The position numbers and the translations under genes were made by a program. From an uncultured Lacinutrix sp. (GTDB taxonomy: Bacteria > Bacteroidota > Bacteroidia > Flavobacteriales > Flavobacteriaceae), in NCBI GenBank assembly GCA_937129145.1, contig CAKZMU010000077.1, positions 20,986 through 84,985 on the forward strand: a stretch of DNA of 64,000 nucleotides. The letters are read 5' to 3'. Below are positions 27,340 through 36,643 of this stretch, one piece after another. Each line of letters opens with the position of its first letter. The stretch's first letter is position 1. The notes below the pieces were generated by a model that did not search any database, had not been told where the DNA came from, and saw only the letters and a program-made list of their open reading frames with translations.

Positions 27340-27600
27340 ATGAGTAAAGATTATAAATTATTTGTTTCATGCGATAAAGCAGTTCATACTTGTGATAAAA
27401 CACAGTATAAAGAGGCTTCCTTTTGGGAAAAAATAAAGCTCAACATACATCTTATATATTGTAAGGCTTGCAGAAAATACTCTTCAAACAATGGAAAACT
27501 TACAAAGCTTGTACAAAAGCCTGAAATTGAATGTCTAAAAGCTTCTGAAAAAGAAAAAATTCAGGAAAATCTCGAAAAAGAATTAAAAAAAGCTCAATAA
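27340..27600 (+). CDS. Small zinc anti-sigma-like protein without membrane anchor
   Basis: An 86-residue soluble protein. NIHLIYCKACRKY contains His-x3-Cys-x2-Cys, the signature of zinc-binding anti-sigma (ZAS) domains; two further cysteines lie upstream (CDKAVHTCDK). There is no membrane helix, so any regulation would be by a cytoplasmic partner. Small proteins of this kind may be named glycine dehydrogenase by proximity to gcvP; nothing here supports that name. It is in one unit with the sigma factor gene. Confidence 0.75.
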   Translation: MSKDYKLFVSCDKAVHTCDKTQYKEASFWEKIKLNIHLIYCKACRKYSSNNGKLTKLVQKPEIECLKASEKEKIQENLEKELKKAQ

Positions 27601-28424
27601 TTGGCAGTTGTTAATAGAGCCCAAAGTATAGGAATTCCTTCTACCCAAAATCCGCTATAATAATTCTTTTGATTGACTTTGCTAAACACCACAAATAGCA
27701 AAAGCAATACACTTACTATTCCCAAAATGATTGTTTTATTAATGTAAAATTCATCTTTAAAAAATTCTAATAAAAACATAAAAACAATCAATAAAACACC
27801 TATTATTTTGGTTCTTGCTACACCTATCCTTTGAGGGATTGTCGATAATTTAATGCTATCATACCTCATATCTCTAATTTCAAAAGGCAACATGGCAATA
27901 ATCACATATAGATAACGCTGTATGGCTTCAATCAGCACGTCATTATTAAGTGTATAGCCTTCATTTAATAACGGAACAATAACTGTTACAGCCATCCACA
28001 CAAAAGCAATTACATAAATTTTTAAGCCGCTTATTGCCCTTAAATTCCCTGCATCCATAAATACTTTCTTAGGTAAAAATGGAATGGCATATATAAATGT
28101 GATTACACCCAAAACACCAAAATAAACGATGGTTTCCATCTTAAGTTTGAAAGTAAAATATACTAAGCCAATAAAGCATAAAAACGAAAATATCTGTATA
28201 GCTTTTAACCAACCTGCCAAACTTCTGTGATGAAATTTTGCCAACCCAAAATACTTCACAAAATTATAACCAGTTACTGTCGCAAAAAAAATGAAATAAA
28301 TAAAGTCTAAGTCTGCACCAACATTAAAATTTAAGAGTGTTACCCAAACCAATCCGCATACGGCTAAAGCCACATGAATGCTGCTGTTTATATAAAAATC
28401 GAAAATCCGCTTCAAAACTTGCAT
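27594..28424 (-). CDS. UbiA-superfamily-like integral membrane protein
   Basis: A 276-residue protein with eight or nine membrane helices. The loop EIRDMRYDSIKLSTIPQRIG resembles the second aspartate motif of UbiA prenyltransferases, and GYNFVKYFG sits where the first motif would be but lacks its usual NxxxDxxxD aspartates. It may therefore be a diverged or inactive member. The substrate is unknown. It overlaps the 3' end of the anti-sigma-like gene by seven bases on the opposite strand. Confidence 0.6.
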   Translation of the reverse strand: MQVLKRIFDFYINSSIHVALAVCGLVWVTLLNFNVGADLDFIYFIFFATVTGYNFVKYFGLAKFHHRSLAGWLKAIQIFSFLCFIGLVYFTFKLKMETIVYFGVLGVITFIYAIPFLPKKVFMDAGNLRAISGLKIYVIAFVWMAVTVIVPLLNEGYTLNNDVLIEAIQRYLYVIIAMLPFEIRDMRYDSIKLSTIPQRIGVARTKIIGVLLIVFMFLLEFFKDEFYINKTIILGIVSVLLLLFVVFSKVNQKNYYSGFWVEGIPILWALLTTANY

Positions 28425-28543
28425 ATTACAAATTTAGTCAAACTGTTAATAATGCCTTAAAATGGTTAAAAACTTTCAATATAAGCGTATTAAAACCGCT
28501 TTTATTTCCTTAATTTTGCGCTTCAAACTCAACCTTTTTTAGT

Positions 28544-31393
28544 ATGAATACAGATTCGTTTGCACTGCGCCACATAGGACCTAGAAGTAGCGACCATGAG
28601 GCGATGCTCAAAACCGTTGGAGCATCATCTATAGACCAACTAATTACCGAAACACTTCCTGATAATATCAGGTTGCAAAATCCACTTAATTTGGATGCAG
28701 CCATGAGCGAGCAAGAATATTTGCAGCACATACATGACATGGCTTCAAAAAACAAAGTAAACAAATCTTACATTGGACTGGGTTACCATCCATCTAATTT
28801 ACCTGCGGTTATTCAGCGAAATATTTTGGAGAATCCAGGTTGGTACACAGCTTACACACCTTATCAAGCTGAAATTGCTCAAGGCCGTTTAGAAGCATTA
28901 TTGAACTTCCAAACCATGGTCACAGACCTTACTGGAATGGAACTTGCCAATGCATCATTATTAGATGAGAGTACTGCAGCAGCTGAAGCTATGGCGTTGT
29001 TATTCGCCGTACGTGAGCGCCAACAAAAGAAAGAGAACGTTGTGAAATTATTTGTAGATGCGCAAATTTTACCTCAAACATTATCACTATTAAAAACACG
29101 CTCAAATCCATTAGGAATTGAATTGGTCGTAGGCAATGTAAATGACTTTGATTACTCATCAGAATACTTTGCAGCAATCGTTCAATATCCTGGAAAAGAT
29201 GGACAAATACACGATATCGAGTCGTTTATAGCAAAAGCTAACGATGCCAATATAAAAGTAGCTGTAGCTGCCGATATTTTAAGTTTAGTAAAACTAGAAG
29301 CACCTGGGAAATTTGGAGCTGATGTGGTTGTTGGAACCACACAACGCTTTGGAATTCCAATGGGTTATGGTGGTCCACACGCAGCTTATTTCGCTACTAA
29401 AGAAAGTTACAAACGTAGTATTCCTGGACGAATCATTGGTGTTACTAAAGACACTAATGGAAATCGCGCTTTACGAATGGCACTACAAACTCGCGAACAA
29501 CATATTAAGCGTGATAAAGCTACTTCAAACATTTGTACAGCTCAGGTTTTATTAGCTGTGATGGCTGGAATGTACGCTGTGTATCATGGTCCAAAAGGAT
29601 TGGAATATATTGCTAACAAAGTACATCATACAACTTGCAGTTTAGACAATGCTTTACAAGGTTTAGGTTTTGTTCAGGAAAATTCAGCGTATTTTGATAC
29701 ATTAAAAATCAAAGCGAATGCTGATAAGGTAAAAACAATAGCAGAAGCCAAAGGCGTAAACTTTTATTATCCTGATGCTGATACTGTCACTATTTCGTTA
29801 AATGAAACAACAACACTTTCAGATGTAAATATCATCATATCTATTTTTGCTGAAGTTGCTGGCAAATCAGCTGACGAATTAGCTTCAATATCTAAAGCAA
29901 ATAACGTTTTGGATGCTGTAAAAAGAACTTCTGAATTTTTGGACAACGAAGTTTTCAACACTTATCACTCTGAAACAGATTTGATGCGTTATATAAAATC
30001 ATTAGAACGTAAAGATTTATCATTAAATCACTCGATGATTTCTTTAGGCTCTTGTACCATGAAGCTAAATGCAGCTGCCGAAATGTTGCCATTAAGCTGG
30101 TCTAACTGGGGAAATATTCACCCATTTGCACCATTAAATCAAGTGGAAGGCTATTTAACGGTTCTTAAAAAACTAGAAGACCAATTAACAGAAATTACAG
30201 GTTTCGCAGCAACATCATTACAACCAAACTCTGGTGCTCAAGGCGAATATGCTGGATTAATGGTTATTAAAGCGTATCATGAATCAAGAGGTGACCATCA
30301 TAGAAATATTTGTTTAATTCCATCATCTGCCCACGGAACAAATCCTGCAAGTGCTGTGATGGCTGGGATGAAAGTAGTGGTAACAAAATCAACTGAAGAA
30401 GGAAATATTGATGTTAATGATTTAAGAGAAAAAGCAGAATTACATGCAGCAAATTTATCTGCATTAATGGTAACTTATCCATCTACACATGGTGTTTACG
30501 AATCTGCTATTAAAGAAATAACGCAAATCATCCATGATAATGGTGGGCAAGTATATATGGATGGTGCCAACATGAATGCGCAAGTAGGTTTGACCAATCC
30601 AGGAAATATTGGCGCAGATGTATGTCACTTAAATTTACATAAAACCTTTGCTATTCCTCATGGTGGTGGTGGCCCAGGCGTTGGCCCAATTTGTGTTGCC
30701 AAACAATTAGTGCCATTTTTACCAGGAAATCCAGTCATTGAAGTAGGAGGCGAAAATGCGATTACTGCTATTTCGGCTGCGCCTTATGGCTCTGCGTTGG
30801 CTTGCTTGATTTCCTATGGTTATATCTGTATGTTAGGAGCTGAAGGTTTAACTGATTCTACCAAAATCGCTATTCTAAATGCCAACTATTTAAAGCAACG
30901 ATTAGAAGGTCATTTTGACACCTTGTATTCTGGAGAAAAAGGACGTGCAGCTCACGAAATGATTGTGGATTGTCGAGCTTTTAAAGCCCACGGAATTGAG
31001 GTTGGCGACATTGCAAAACGCTTAATGGATTATGGTTTCCATGCGCCAACGGTTTCATTCCCAGTAGCTGGAACATTAATGATTGAACCAACCGAAAGTG
31101 AAAGTAAAGAAGAATTAGACCGTTTTTGTGAGGCTATGGTTTCCATTAGAAAAGAAATTGAAGTAGCTGACAAAGAAAATCCTAATAATGTGCTTAAAAA
31201 CGCACCACACACTATGGAGATGCTAACTGCTGATACTTGGGATTTTCCATATAGCAGAAAAGAAGCAGCATTTCCGTTAGATTATGTAAATAATAATAAG
31301 TTTTGGCCATCTGTAAGACGTGTTGATGATGCATATGGCGACCGAAATTTAATCTGTACTTGTGCTCCAATTGAAGAGTTTATGGAAGCATAA
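28544..31393 (+). CDS. gcvP: Glycine dehydrogenase (decarboxylating), P protein
   Basis: The 949-residue product is a full-length single-chain P protein. The PLP lysine lies in LHKTFAIPHGGGGPG (Lys700), and the N-terminal half carries the paired fold-type I domain (FALRHIGPRS, TDLTGMELANASLLDE). It decarboxylates glycine and passes the aminomethyl group to the lipoyl H protein. gcvT and gcvH are not adjacent. A possible TAATTTTG box lies at 28511-28518 without a clear upstream element. The gene is followed by a long inverted repeat. Confidence 0.97.
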   Translation: MNTDSFALRHIGPRSSDHEAMLKTVGASSIDQLITETLPDNIRLQNPLNLDAAMSEQEYLQHIHDMASKNKVNKSYIGLGYHPSNLPAVIQRNILENPGWYTAYTPYQAEIAQGRLEALLNFQTMVTDLTGMELANASLLDESTAAAEAMALLFAVRERQQKKENVVKLFVDAQILPQTLSLLKTRSNPLGIELVVGNVNDFDYSSEYFAAIVQYPGKDGQIHDIESFIAKANDANIKVAVAADILSLVKLEAPGKFGADVVVGTTQRFGIPMGYGGPHAAYFATKESYKRSIPGRIIGVTKDTNGNRALRMALQTREQHIKRDKATSNICTAQVLLAVMAGMYAVYHGPKGLEYIANKVHHTTCSLDNALQGLGFVQENSAYFDTLKIKANADKVKTIAEAKGVNFYYPDADTVTISLNETTTLSDVNIIISIFAEVAGKSADELASISKANNVLDAVKRTSEFLDNEVFNTYHSETDLMRYIKSLERKDLSLNHSMISLGSCTMKLNAAAEMLPLSWSNWGNIHPFAPLNQVEGYLTVLKKLEDQLTEITGFAATSLQPNSGAQGEYAGLMVIKAYHESRGDHHRNICLIPSSAHGTNPASAVMAGMKVVVTKSTEEGNIDVNDLREKAELHAANLSALMVTYPSTHGVYESAIKEITQIIHDNGGQVYMDGANMNAQVGLTNPGNIGADVCHLNLHKTFAIPHGGGGPGVGPICVAKQLVPFLPGNPVIEVGGENAITAISAAPYGSALACLISYGYICMLGAEGLTDSTKIAILNANYLKQRLEGHFDTLYSGEKGRAAHEMIVDCRAFKAHGIEVGDIAKRLMDYGFHAPTVSFPVAGTLMIEPTESESKEELDRFCEAMVSIRKEIEVADKENPNNVLKNAPHTMEMLTADTWDFPYSRKEAAFPLDYVNNNKFWPSVRRVDDAYGDRNLICTCAPIEEFMEA

Positions 31394-31429
31394 AGTTGGT
31401 TGAACATCGTAAAATATATTAAAACTTTT

Positions 31430-31484
31430 TTTGCCTTTAATTTTTTGCTATTATATTCGTTACATTAGCAAAATTAAAGGCAAA
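31430..31484 (+). terminator. Long inverted repeat between gcvP and the KAS III gene
   Basis: Left arm TTTGCCTTTAATTTTTTGCTA-like text (31430-31450) pairs with right arm TAGCAAAATTAAAGGCAAA (31466-31484) around a 15-base loop; the left arm has two extra T. A hairpin this long can end transcription of gcvP. It also lies 10 bp from the next start, so control of the following gene is equally possible. Confidence 0.55.
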
Positions 31485-31494
31485 TATTTTTTAT

Positions 31495-32553
31495 ATGAAT
31501 ATTAAAATTACTGGAACTGGTAGTTATATACCAAATGTCGTTGAAAAAAATGAAGACTTTTACCAACATGAATTTTTAAATTCAGATGGGTCGACAATAA
31601 ATTCTCCCAATGAAGTTATAATCGAAAAATTCAAAGCCATTACAGGTATTGGCGAAAGACGTTATGTAGTTGATTCGTTAAGCACGTCTAACATCGCCTT
31701 TTATGCAGCAGAAAATGCCATTAAAGATGCTCAAATAAACCCTGAAGAGCTTGATTATATTATTGTGGCTCATAATTACGGGGACGTAAAACATAATTCA
31801 CAACAAAGTGATACGGTTCCAAGTATAGCTTCTAGAGTTAAACATCTTTTAAAAATTCAGAATCCAAAATGTGTCGCTTATGATATGCTTTTTGGTTGTC
31901 CAGGTTGGATAGAATCCACCATACAAGCCAATGCTTTTATTAAAGCTGGAATGGCAAAAAAATGCTTGGTTATAGGCGCCGAGACACTATCTCGTGTCAT
32001 TGATAAACATGATAGGGATTCCATGATTTATAGCGATGGTGCTGGGGCTGTTATTCTAGAATCCACCAATGATGATGGAGGTATTCTTGCTCATGATAGC
32101 GCAACGTTTGCTTTGGACGAAGCGCATTATATATACTTTGGCGAAACGAATAATCAAGAGATAAATGATAAGCAATGCTATATAAAAATGTATGGCAGAA
32201 AAATTTATGAATTTGCCATAAGCAATGTACCTCAAGCAATGAAATCCTGCCTTGAGTTAAGTGGTGTAAACGTCAAGGATGTGAAAAAAATATTGATTCA
32301 TCAGGCCAACGAAAAAATGGATGAAGCCATTGTACAACGCTTTTATAAGTTATATGATATGGAAATGCCAGAAGGCATCATGCCAATGACCATCAATAAA
32401 CTTGGTAATTCCAGCGTTGCTACTGTACCAACATTATACGACATGATTTTAAAAGGCGAACTAGAAGGTCACAACATAAACAAAGGCGACATTATTTTGT
32501 TTGCTAGTGTTGGCGCAGGAATGAATATTAATGCTATAGTATATCAAGAATAA
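31495..32553 (+). CDS. 3-oxoacyl-ACP synthase III-like (KAS III) enzyme
   Basis: A 352-residue thiolase-fold condensing enzyme with the Cys-His-Asn triad of FabH: Cys135 in FGCPGW, His269 in IHQAN and Asn305 in LGNSS. Its surroundings are not those of fatty-acid fabH genes: a methyltransferase-like gene begins 2 bp later and a glycosyltransferase after that. It is therefore more likely to build or transfer a specialised acyl chain than to initiate bulk fatty acid synthesis; that is inference. FabH housekeeping function cannot be excluded. Confidence 0.85.
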   Translation: MNIKITGTGSYIPNVVEKNEDFYQHEFLNSDGSTINSPNEVIIEKFKAITGIGERRYVVDSLSTSNIAFYAAENAIKDAQINPEELDYIIVAHNYGDVKHNSQQSDTVPSIASRVKHLLKIQNPKCVAYDMLFGCPGWIESTIQANAFIKAGMAKKCLVIGAETLSRVIDKHDRDSMIYSDGAGAVILESTNDDGGILAHDSATFALDEAHYIYFGETNNQEINDKQCYIKMYGRKIYEFAISNVPQAMKSCLELSGVNVKDVKKILIHQANEKMDEAIVQRFYKLYDMEMPEGIMPMTINKLGNSSVATVPTLYDMILKGELEGHNINKGDIILFASVGAGMNINAIVYQE

Positions 32554-32555
32554 AA

Positions 32556-33119
32556 ATGTACGAAGGTAAATTTCCGCACAAGCGTTATAAACTCACATTT
32601 CAATTTTTACAAAAACATATCTCTACAACCTCTTCAATTTTAGATTTAGGTGTTGAAAATCCTTTTACAAAAGTCATGCAAGACCATGGTTATAAAGTTG
32701 AAAACACACAGGGTGAAGATATAGATATTGATACGTCACGAATTGAAAATTCAACAGCCGATGTAGTAACTGCTTTTGAAATTTTTGAACATTTACTATC
32801 GCCTTTTACTGTTTTAAAGAGTATTAAGGCAGACAAACTGGCTGCTAGTGTTCCTCTTAGATTATGGTTTTCAACAGCTTACAGAAGCAAAACTGATAAA
32901 TGGGACAGACACTATCACGAATTTGAAGATTGGCAATTCGATTGGTTACTTGAAAAAGCTGGTTGGAAAATTATTGATAGGCAAAAATGGACCAACCCAA
33001 CTAAAAAGATTGGAATTAGACCCATATTACGATGGTTTACACCTAGATATTATATTATTTATGCCGAAAGGGTAAAAAATTCCAATATTGAAAATCCAAA
33101 TCCCAAAAATGATAAATAA
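32556..33119 (+). CDS. Class I SAM-dependent methyltransferase-like protein
   Basis: A 187-residue protein. SILDLGVENPFTKVM near residue 28 corresponds to motif I but lacks the normal second glycine cluster, and ADVVTAFEIFEHLLSP near 69-84 is the usual strand 4 with EHL. The C-terminal half is rich in tryptophan. It may be a diverged methyltransferase. It lies 2 bp after the KAS III gene and 29 bp before a glycosyltransferase gene, so all three are probably one unit. Confidence 0.7.
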   Translation: MYEGKFPHKRYKLTFQFLQKHISTTSSILDLGVENPFTKVMQDHGYKVENTQGEDIDIDTSRIENSTADVVTAFEIFEHLLSPFTVLKSIKADKLAASVPLRLWFSTAYRSKTDKWDRHYHEFEDWQFDWLLEKAGWKIIDRQKWTNPTKKIGIRPILRWFTPRYYIIYAERVKNSNIENPNPKNDK

Positions 33120-33148
33120 GTTTAACTTTGAATATTAAACGTTGAACT

Positions 33149-33997
33149 TTGGATTTTTATATCGTCATACCAGCACATAACGAACAAGACACCATTGGTC
33201 TCACCCTAGAATCAATCGTAAATCAAACATTACAACCAAATCACATTGTTGTTGTTAATGATAATTCTACAGATAATACGTCTGAAATTATTTCAACATT
33301 CACAGAAAAGTATAATTGGATTTCTTCAATTAATTTAACAACATCTAATAAACATATTCCAGGAGCTAAAGTCATTAATGCATTCTACAAAGGGTTAGAA
33401 GTACTTGATGATAACTACGATATTATTTGTAAGTATGATGCTGATATTATTTTTCCGAACAACTATTTAGAATCTATTTCTAAGCTATTTGAAAGTGATT
33501 CAAAAATTGGAATTGCTGGAGGTATTCCATTTATTAAAAAGAATGATGCATGGGTTTTTGAAAGGGTTGCATCTAAAAATCATGTAAGAGGCCCAATAAA
33601 ATCTTATAGAAAAAAATGCTTTGAAGCTATTGGAGGATTAAAAGAATCGGTTGGTTGGGATTCTATTGATGTGTTGTTGGCTCAATATTATGGTTGGAAG
33701 ATACAAACCGATACAAACTTGCATGTAAAACATTTAAAACCGACAGGAAAAACCTATTCAAAAAATACTAAGTACTTAAGAGGCGAAGCATTATATAAAA
33801 TGCGATTTGGAGTTATTTTAACCCTAATAGCATCGCTTAAAAGTGCTTTTAACAAAAGAAGTATATCCTACTTTTTTAATTCAGTTATTGGATACTTAAA
33901 AGCTAAACGTGAAAAGCAAACGTTTCTTGTTGACGAAAATCAAGGGAGGTTTATTAGGCAGTTACATTGGAAGAATATCAAGAAAAAAATTTTCTAA
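33149..33997 (+). CDS. Family 2 glycosyltransferase
   Basis: A 282-residue GT-A enzyme. FYIVIPAHNEQDTI at the start and VNDNSTDNTSEII are family 2 motifs; YDADIIF near 97 holds the DxD-like metal site. The start is a TTG giving MDFYIVIPAHN, as no ATG is available at the right place. A weak C-terminal helix (FGVILTLIASLKSAF) may touch the membrane. Grouping with a KAS III and a methyltransferase suggests assembly of an acylated or methylated glycan or glycolipid, but the product is unknown. Confidence 0.82.
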   Translation: MDFYIVIPAHNEQDTIGLTLESIVNQTLQPNHIVVVNDNSTDNTSEIISTFTEKYNWISSINLTTSNKHIPGAKVINAFYKGLEVLDDNYDIICKYDADIIFPNNYLESISKLFESDSKIGIAGGIPFIKKNDAWVFERVASKNHVRGPIKSYRKKCFEAIGGLKESVGWDSIDVLLAQYYGWKIQTDTNLHVKHLKPTGKTYSKNTKYLRGEALYKMRFGVILTLIASLKSAFNKRSISYFFNSVIGYLKAKREKQTFLVDENQGRFIRQLHWKNIKKKIF

Positions 33998-34005
33998 AAC
34001 ATTAC

Positions 34006-35259
34006 TTAGTCATTTTTATAAACCACACCATCTTTCATTACAAACCTCACATTTCTCATTGTCTTAATATCTTTGGTTGGATTACCATCGACAGCTATAA
34101 TATCTGCTAAAAACCCTTTTTTAAGTTGTCCTAAATTATCCAAATGAAATATGTTTGCGTTTAATAATGTAGCTGATTGCAACGCCTTAGTTGGCGTCAT
34201 GCCATATTCGACCATTAATTCCAACTCTCTATAATTTTCACCGTGTTTAAATACACCTACATCACCACCAAAAACAATATCCACACCTGATTCTAATGCC
34301 AATTTAAAAGACTTTCTTTTTTGTATAATTCTAGCCGGTTCTGGGTCTTTTCCTTTATCCCATCCATTATATTGCATAATTGCATCTCCAGCAGCTATCG
34401 TAGGGCAAAAACCTACATTGTTTTCTTTCATTAGTTTAAAAATCTCAGCTGTTCCTCCATCACCATGTTCAATCGTTTCAACACCTCCAAGAATTGCTCT
34501 TCGCATTCCTTCAGGTGTACTTGCATGCGCCACTACATAGCTTCCTGCGCTTTCGGCAACTTCAACCATCAATTTAATTTCATCTAAAGTGAAAGTAGGA
34601 TTCGATACTGCTCCAGGTTTCCACCTATAATCGGCATAAATTTTTATAAAATCTGCGCCATTTCCTAACTGTCTTCGCACCGTTTTAATCACATCATTCC
34701 CACTAGCTTCCTCAGCTCCTAAAGGCACATGAACACCATCATGAAACCCTTTTGGACCATAAGCTCCAGTAGCCACAACTGCTGGTCCTGCAACCAAAAG
34801 TCTTGGGCCTATAATGATGCCTTCATCGATAGTTTTCTTAATATACACATCACTATAACCAGCACCTTCGGCACCTAAATCACGCATTGTAGTCACTCCT
34901 GCCAATAATGAGTTTTTTACATGATTTGTCGCTCTAATGGAACGCTCAACTGGAGATTCCTTTAATACTTGGTCATTCCAACCTGTTTCATTGTAAGGAT
35001 GCAAAAGCACATGCGAATGGCCCTCAATTAATCCTGGCATTAAGGTTTTACCTTTTAAAATAATTTCTTTTGTTCCTTTTGGTGATTTGACATTGCTCGA
35101 TGGACCAACATCCAATATTTTATTGTCTTTTACCAACACTACCCAGCCTTCATGCATTTGATTTCCATCAAATACTCTATCTGGTTTTAATAAAGTTTGA
35201 GAACTTGCGATTGATATTATAAAACCGAAAAATATTGTAAATACTTTTTTCATATTCAT
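34006..35259 (-). CDS. Secreted amidohydrolase (imidazolonepropionase-like), tandem copy 1
   Basis: A 417-residue metal-dependent hydrolase with a signal peptide (FFGFIISIASSQT). Metal ligands of the amidohydrolase barrel are visible: GHSHVLLH, VVAHAST, IEHGDGG and FGGDVGVF. It is the third gene of a three-gene run, 1 bp after the next. Members include prolidases, imidazolonepropionases and dipeptidases; the exported location suggests a peptide or amino-acid derivative as substrate, but none can be named. It is convergent with the glycosyltransferase gene. Confidence 0.85.
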   Translation of the reverse strand: MNMKKVFTIFFGFIISIASSQTLLKPDRVFDGNQMHEGWVVLVKDNKILDVGPSSNVKSPKGTKEIILKGKTLMPGLIEGHSHVLLHPYNETGWNDQVLKESPVERSIRATNHVKNSLLAGVTTMRDLGAEGAGYSDVYIKKTIDEGIIIGPRLLVAGPAVVATGAYGPKGFHDGVHVPLGAEEASGNDVIKTVRRQLGNGADFIKIYADYRWKPGAVSNPTFTLDEIKLMVEVAESAGSYVVAHASTPEGMRRAILGGVETIEHGDGGTAEIFKLMKENNVGFCPTIAAGDAIMQYNGWDKGKDPEPARIIQKRKSFKLALESGVDIVFGGDVGVFKHGENYRELELMVEYGMTPTKALQSATLLNANIFHLDNLGQLKKGFLADIIAVDGNPTKDIKTMRNVRFVMKDGVVYKND

Positions 35260-35260
35260 A

Positions 35261-36637
35261 TTATTTATTTGTGTTTCTTATTGCAATGTCTGCTAATTTT
35301 GATTCAATTGCTTCTTTTGACAACCATTTACCTCTAACCATAACTCCAGAAATATCTTGCAATGCTTTTAAATTGTTTAGTGGATTGCTATTTAGCAATA
35401 TTAAATCGGCAGATAGGCCTTCTTTAACCTCTCCATAATTATTTTCATTACCAAAATAAATCGCTGGATTTATTGTTCCTGATTGAATTATTTCTAGAGG
35501 AGTTAAACCAGCTTTTTCCATGCCTTCAATTTCATGATGTATTGAAAATCCCGGAACATTAAACAGTTGTGGTGCGTCAGAACCTAATAACATCCCATAT
35601 CCATTTTCTTGAAGTTTAAACATTAATTCTTTACGTATCTCATTGAATTTCTCCCATTGTTCCACACTAAAATCATTAGTCTCTGTATATTGTGCTTTTC
35701 GTCGTTTCCAATTATCTAGAGTGGACTTTGCCATATATTTCATTTCTGGTTCTTTCAATAACTCATCAGCAGTTATAGGCGCAAACCAACGTTCAAACAA
35801 ACTTTGTGTTGATACAATCCATACTTTATTATCTTTTGAAAGTGACACCAAATTATCTATCTCATCAACATCTGCCAAAGATGTAAAGCTATAACCAAAA
35901 AAGCCATTTTCATTAGGGTTTACATTAGCAGATTGGGGCACTAAACCCTCGAGAAATCCATCTACATGGTCAATTGATGCATAGCCGCTTTCCATAGCAT
36001 GCCTTACACCAACATCTACAGGAACATGACCTGCAAATGGCATATTTAACTCTTTCGCTGCTTTTACTGCTGCATCAAAAACTTCTAATTTAATTCCAGG
36101 ATGAATTTTTAGAAAATCATATCCTGCTTTTTTATAGGCTGTTACTTTTTCAATAGCTTCCTGTTCTGTTTTGATAGAATTGCCATTTAACGATGGACTA
36201 GACGTATAAATTCTAGGAGATACAATCTCATTTTTCTTAGCTTTTTCTCGTAATTCTAAATGTGAGGGATGACCAAGCATACCTCTAATGGTCGTAATAC
36301 CATTAGATAAGTATAAAAACAACGTTTCATCTACTATCCCAGGATTGGAATTTGACGGCTGCGGAATATGTGCATGCATTTCGGCTAGTCCTGGCATTAA
36401 AAATTTACCTGTGCCATCAATTGTAGTTGTATAACTTTCTGCATTTGAAACGGACTCTGAAATTTTTGAGATTTTTCCTGAGTCAACAACAACTTGTCTG
36501 TTTTCAATGATAGTTCCAGTTCGCACATCTATTATGCCAACGTTTGAAATTAAAATGGCAGATGCGCTAATTTTCTCTTGTGCTTTAGTACATGATAATG
36601 AAGAGTACGCAAGGATAATGATGATTAATTTTTTCAT
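35261..36637 (-). CDS. Amidohydrolase lipoprotein, tandem copy 2
   Basis: A 458-residue protein with a lipoprotein signal (IIIILAYSSLSC, Cys16). The metal motifs are LMPGLAEMHAHIP, FAGHVPVDVG, SIDHVDG and LLGSDAPQ. It shares with its neighbours the closing motif ADLILLNSNPLNNLKALQDI. It lies 1 bp and 6 bp from the flanking amidohydrolase genes, so the three form an operon. Substrate unknown. It differs from copy 1 in length and in anchoring. Confidence 0.85.
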   Translation of the reverse strand: MKKLIIIILAYSSLSCTKAQEKISASAILISNVGIIDVRTGTIIENRQVVVDSGKISKISESVSNAESYTTTIDGTGKFLMPGLAEMHAHIPQPSNSNPGIVDETLFLYLSNGITTIRGMLGHPSHLELREKAKKNEIVSPRIYTSSPSLNGNSIKTEQEAIEKVTAYKKAGYDFLKIHPGIKLEVFDAAVKAAKELNMPFAGHVPVDVGVRHAMESGYASIDHVDGFLEGLVPQSANVNPNENGFFGYSFTSLADVDEIDNLVSLSKDNKVWIVSTQSLFERWFAPITADELLKEPEMKYMAKSTLDNWKRRKAQYTETNDFSVEQWEKFNEIRKELMFKLQENGYGMLLGSDAPQLFNVPGFSIHHEIEGMEKAGLTPLEIIQSGTINPAIYFGNENNYGEVKEGLSADLILLNSNPLNNLKALQDISGVMVRGKWLSKEAIESKLADIAIRNTNK

Positions 36638-36643
36638 AAAATT

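Noticed and set aside
27340..27600. Small protein named as glycine dehydrogenase.
   Set aside because: At 86 residues with a zinc anti-sigma motif it shares nothing with GcvP; the name would only reflect the neighbour.
28425..28543. Glycine riboswitch upstream of gcvP.
   Set aside because: No tandem aptamer-like structure is visible; only a five-bp AAGCG/CGCTT stem and a possible TAATTTTG box.
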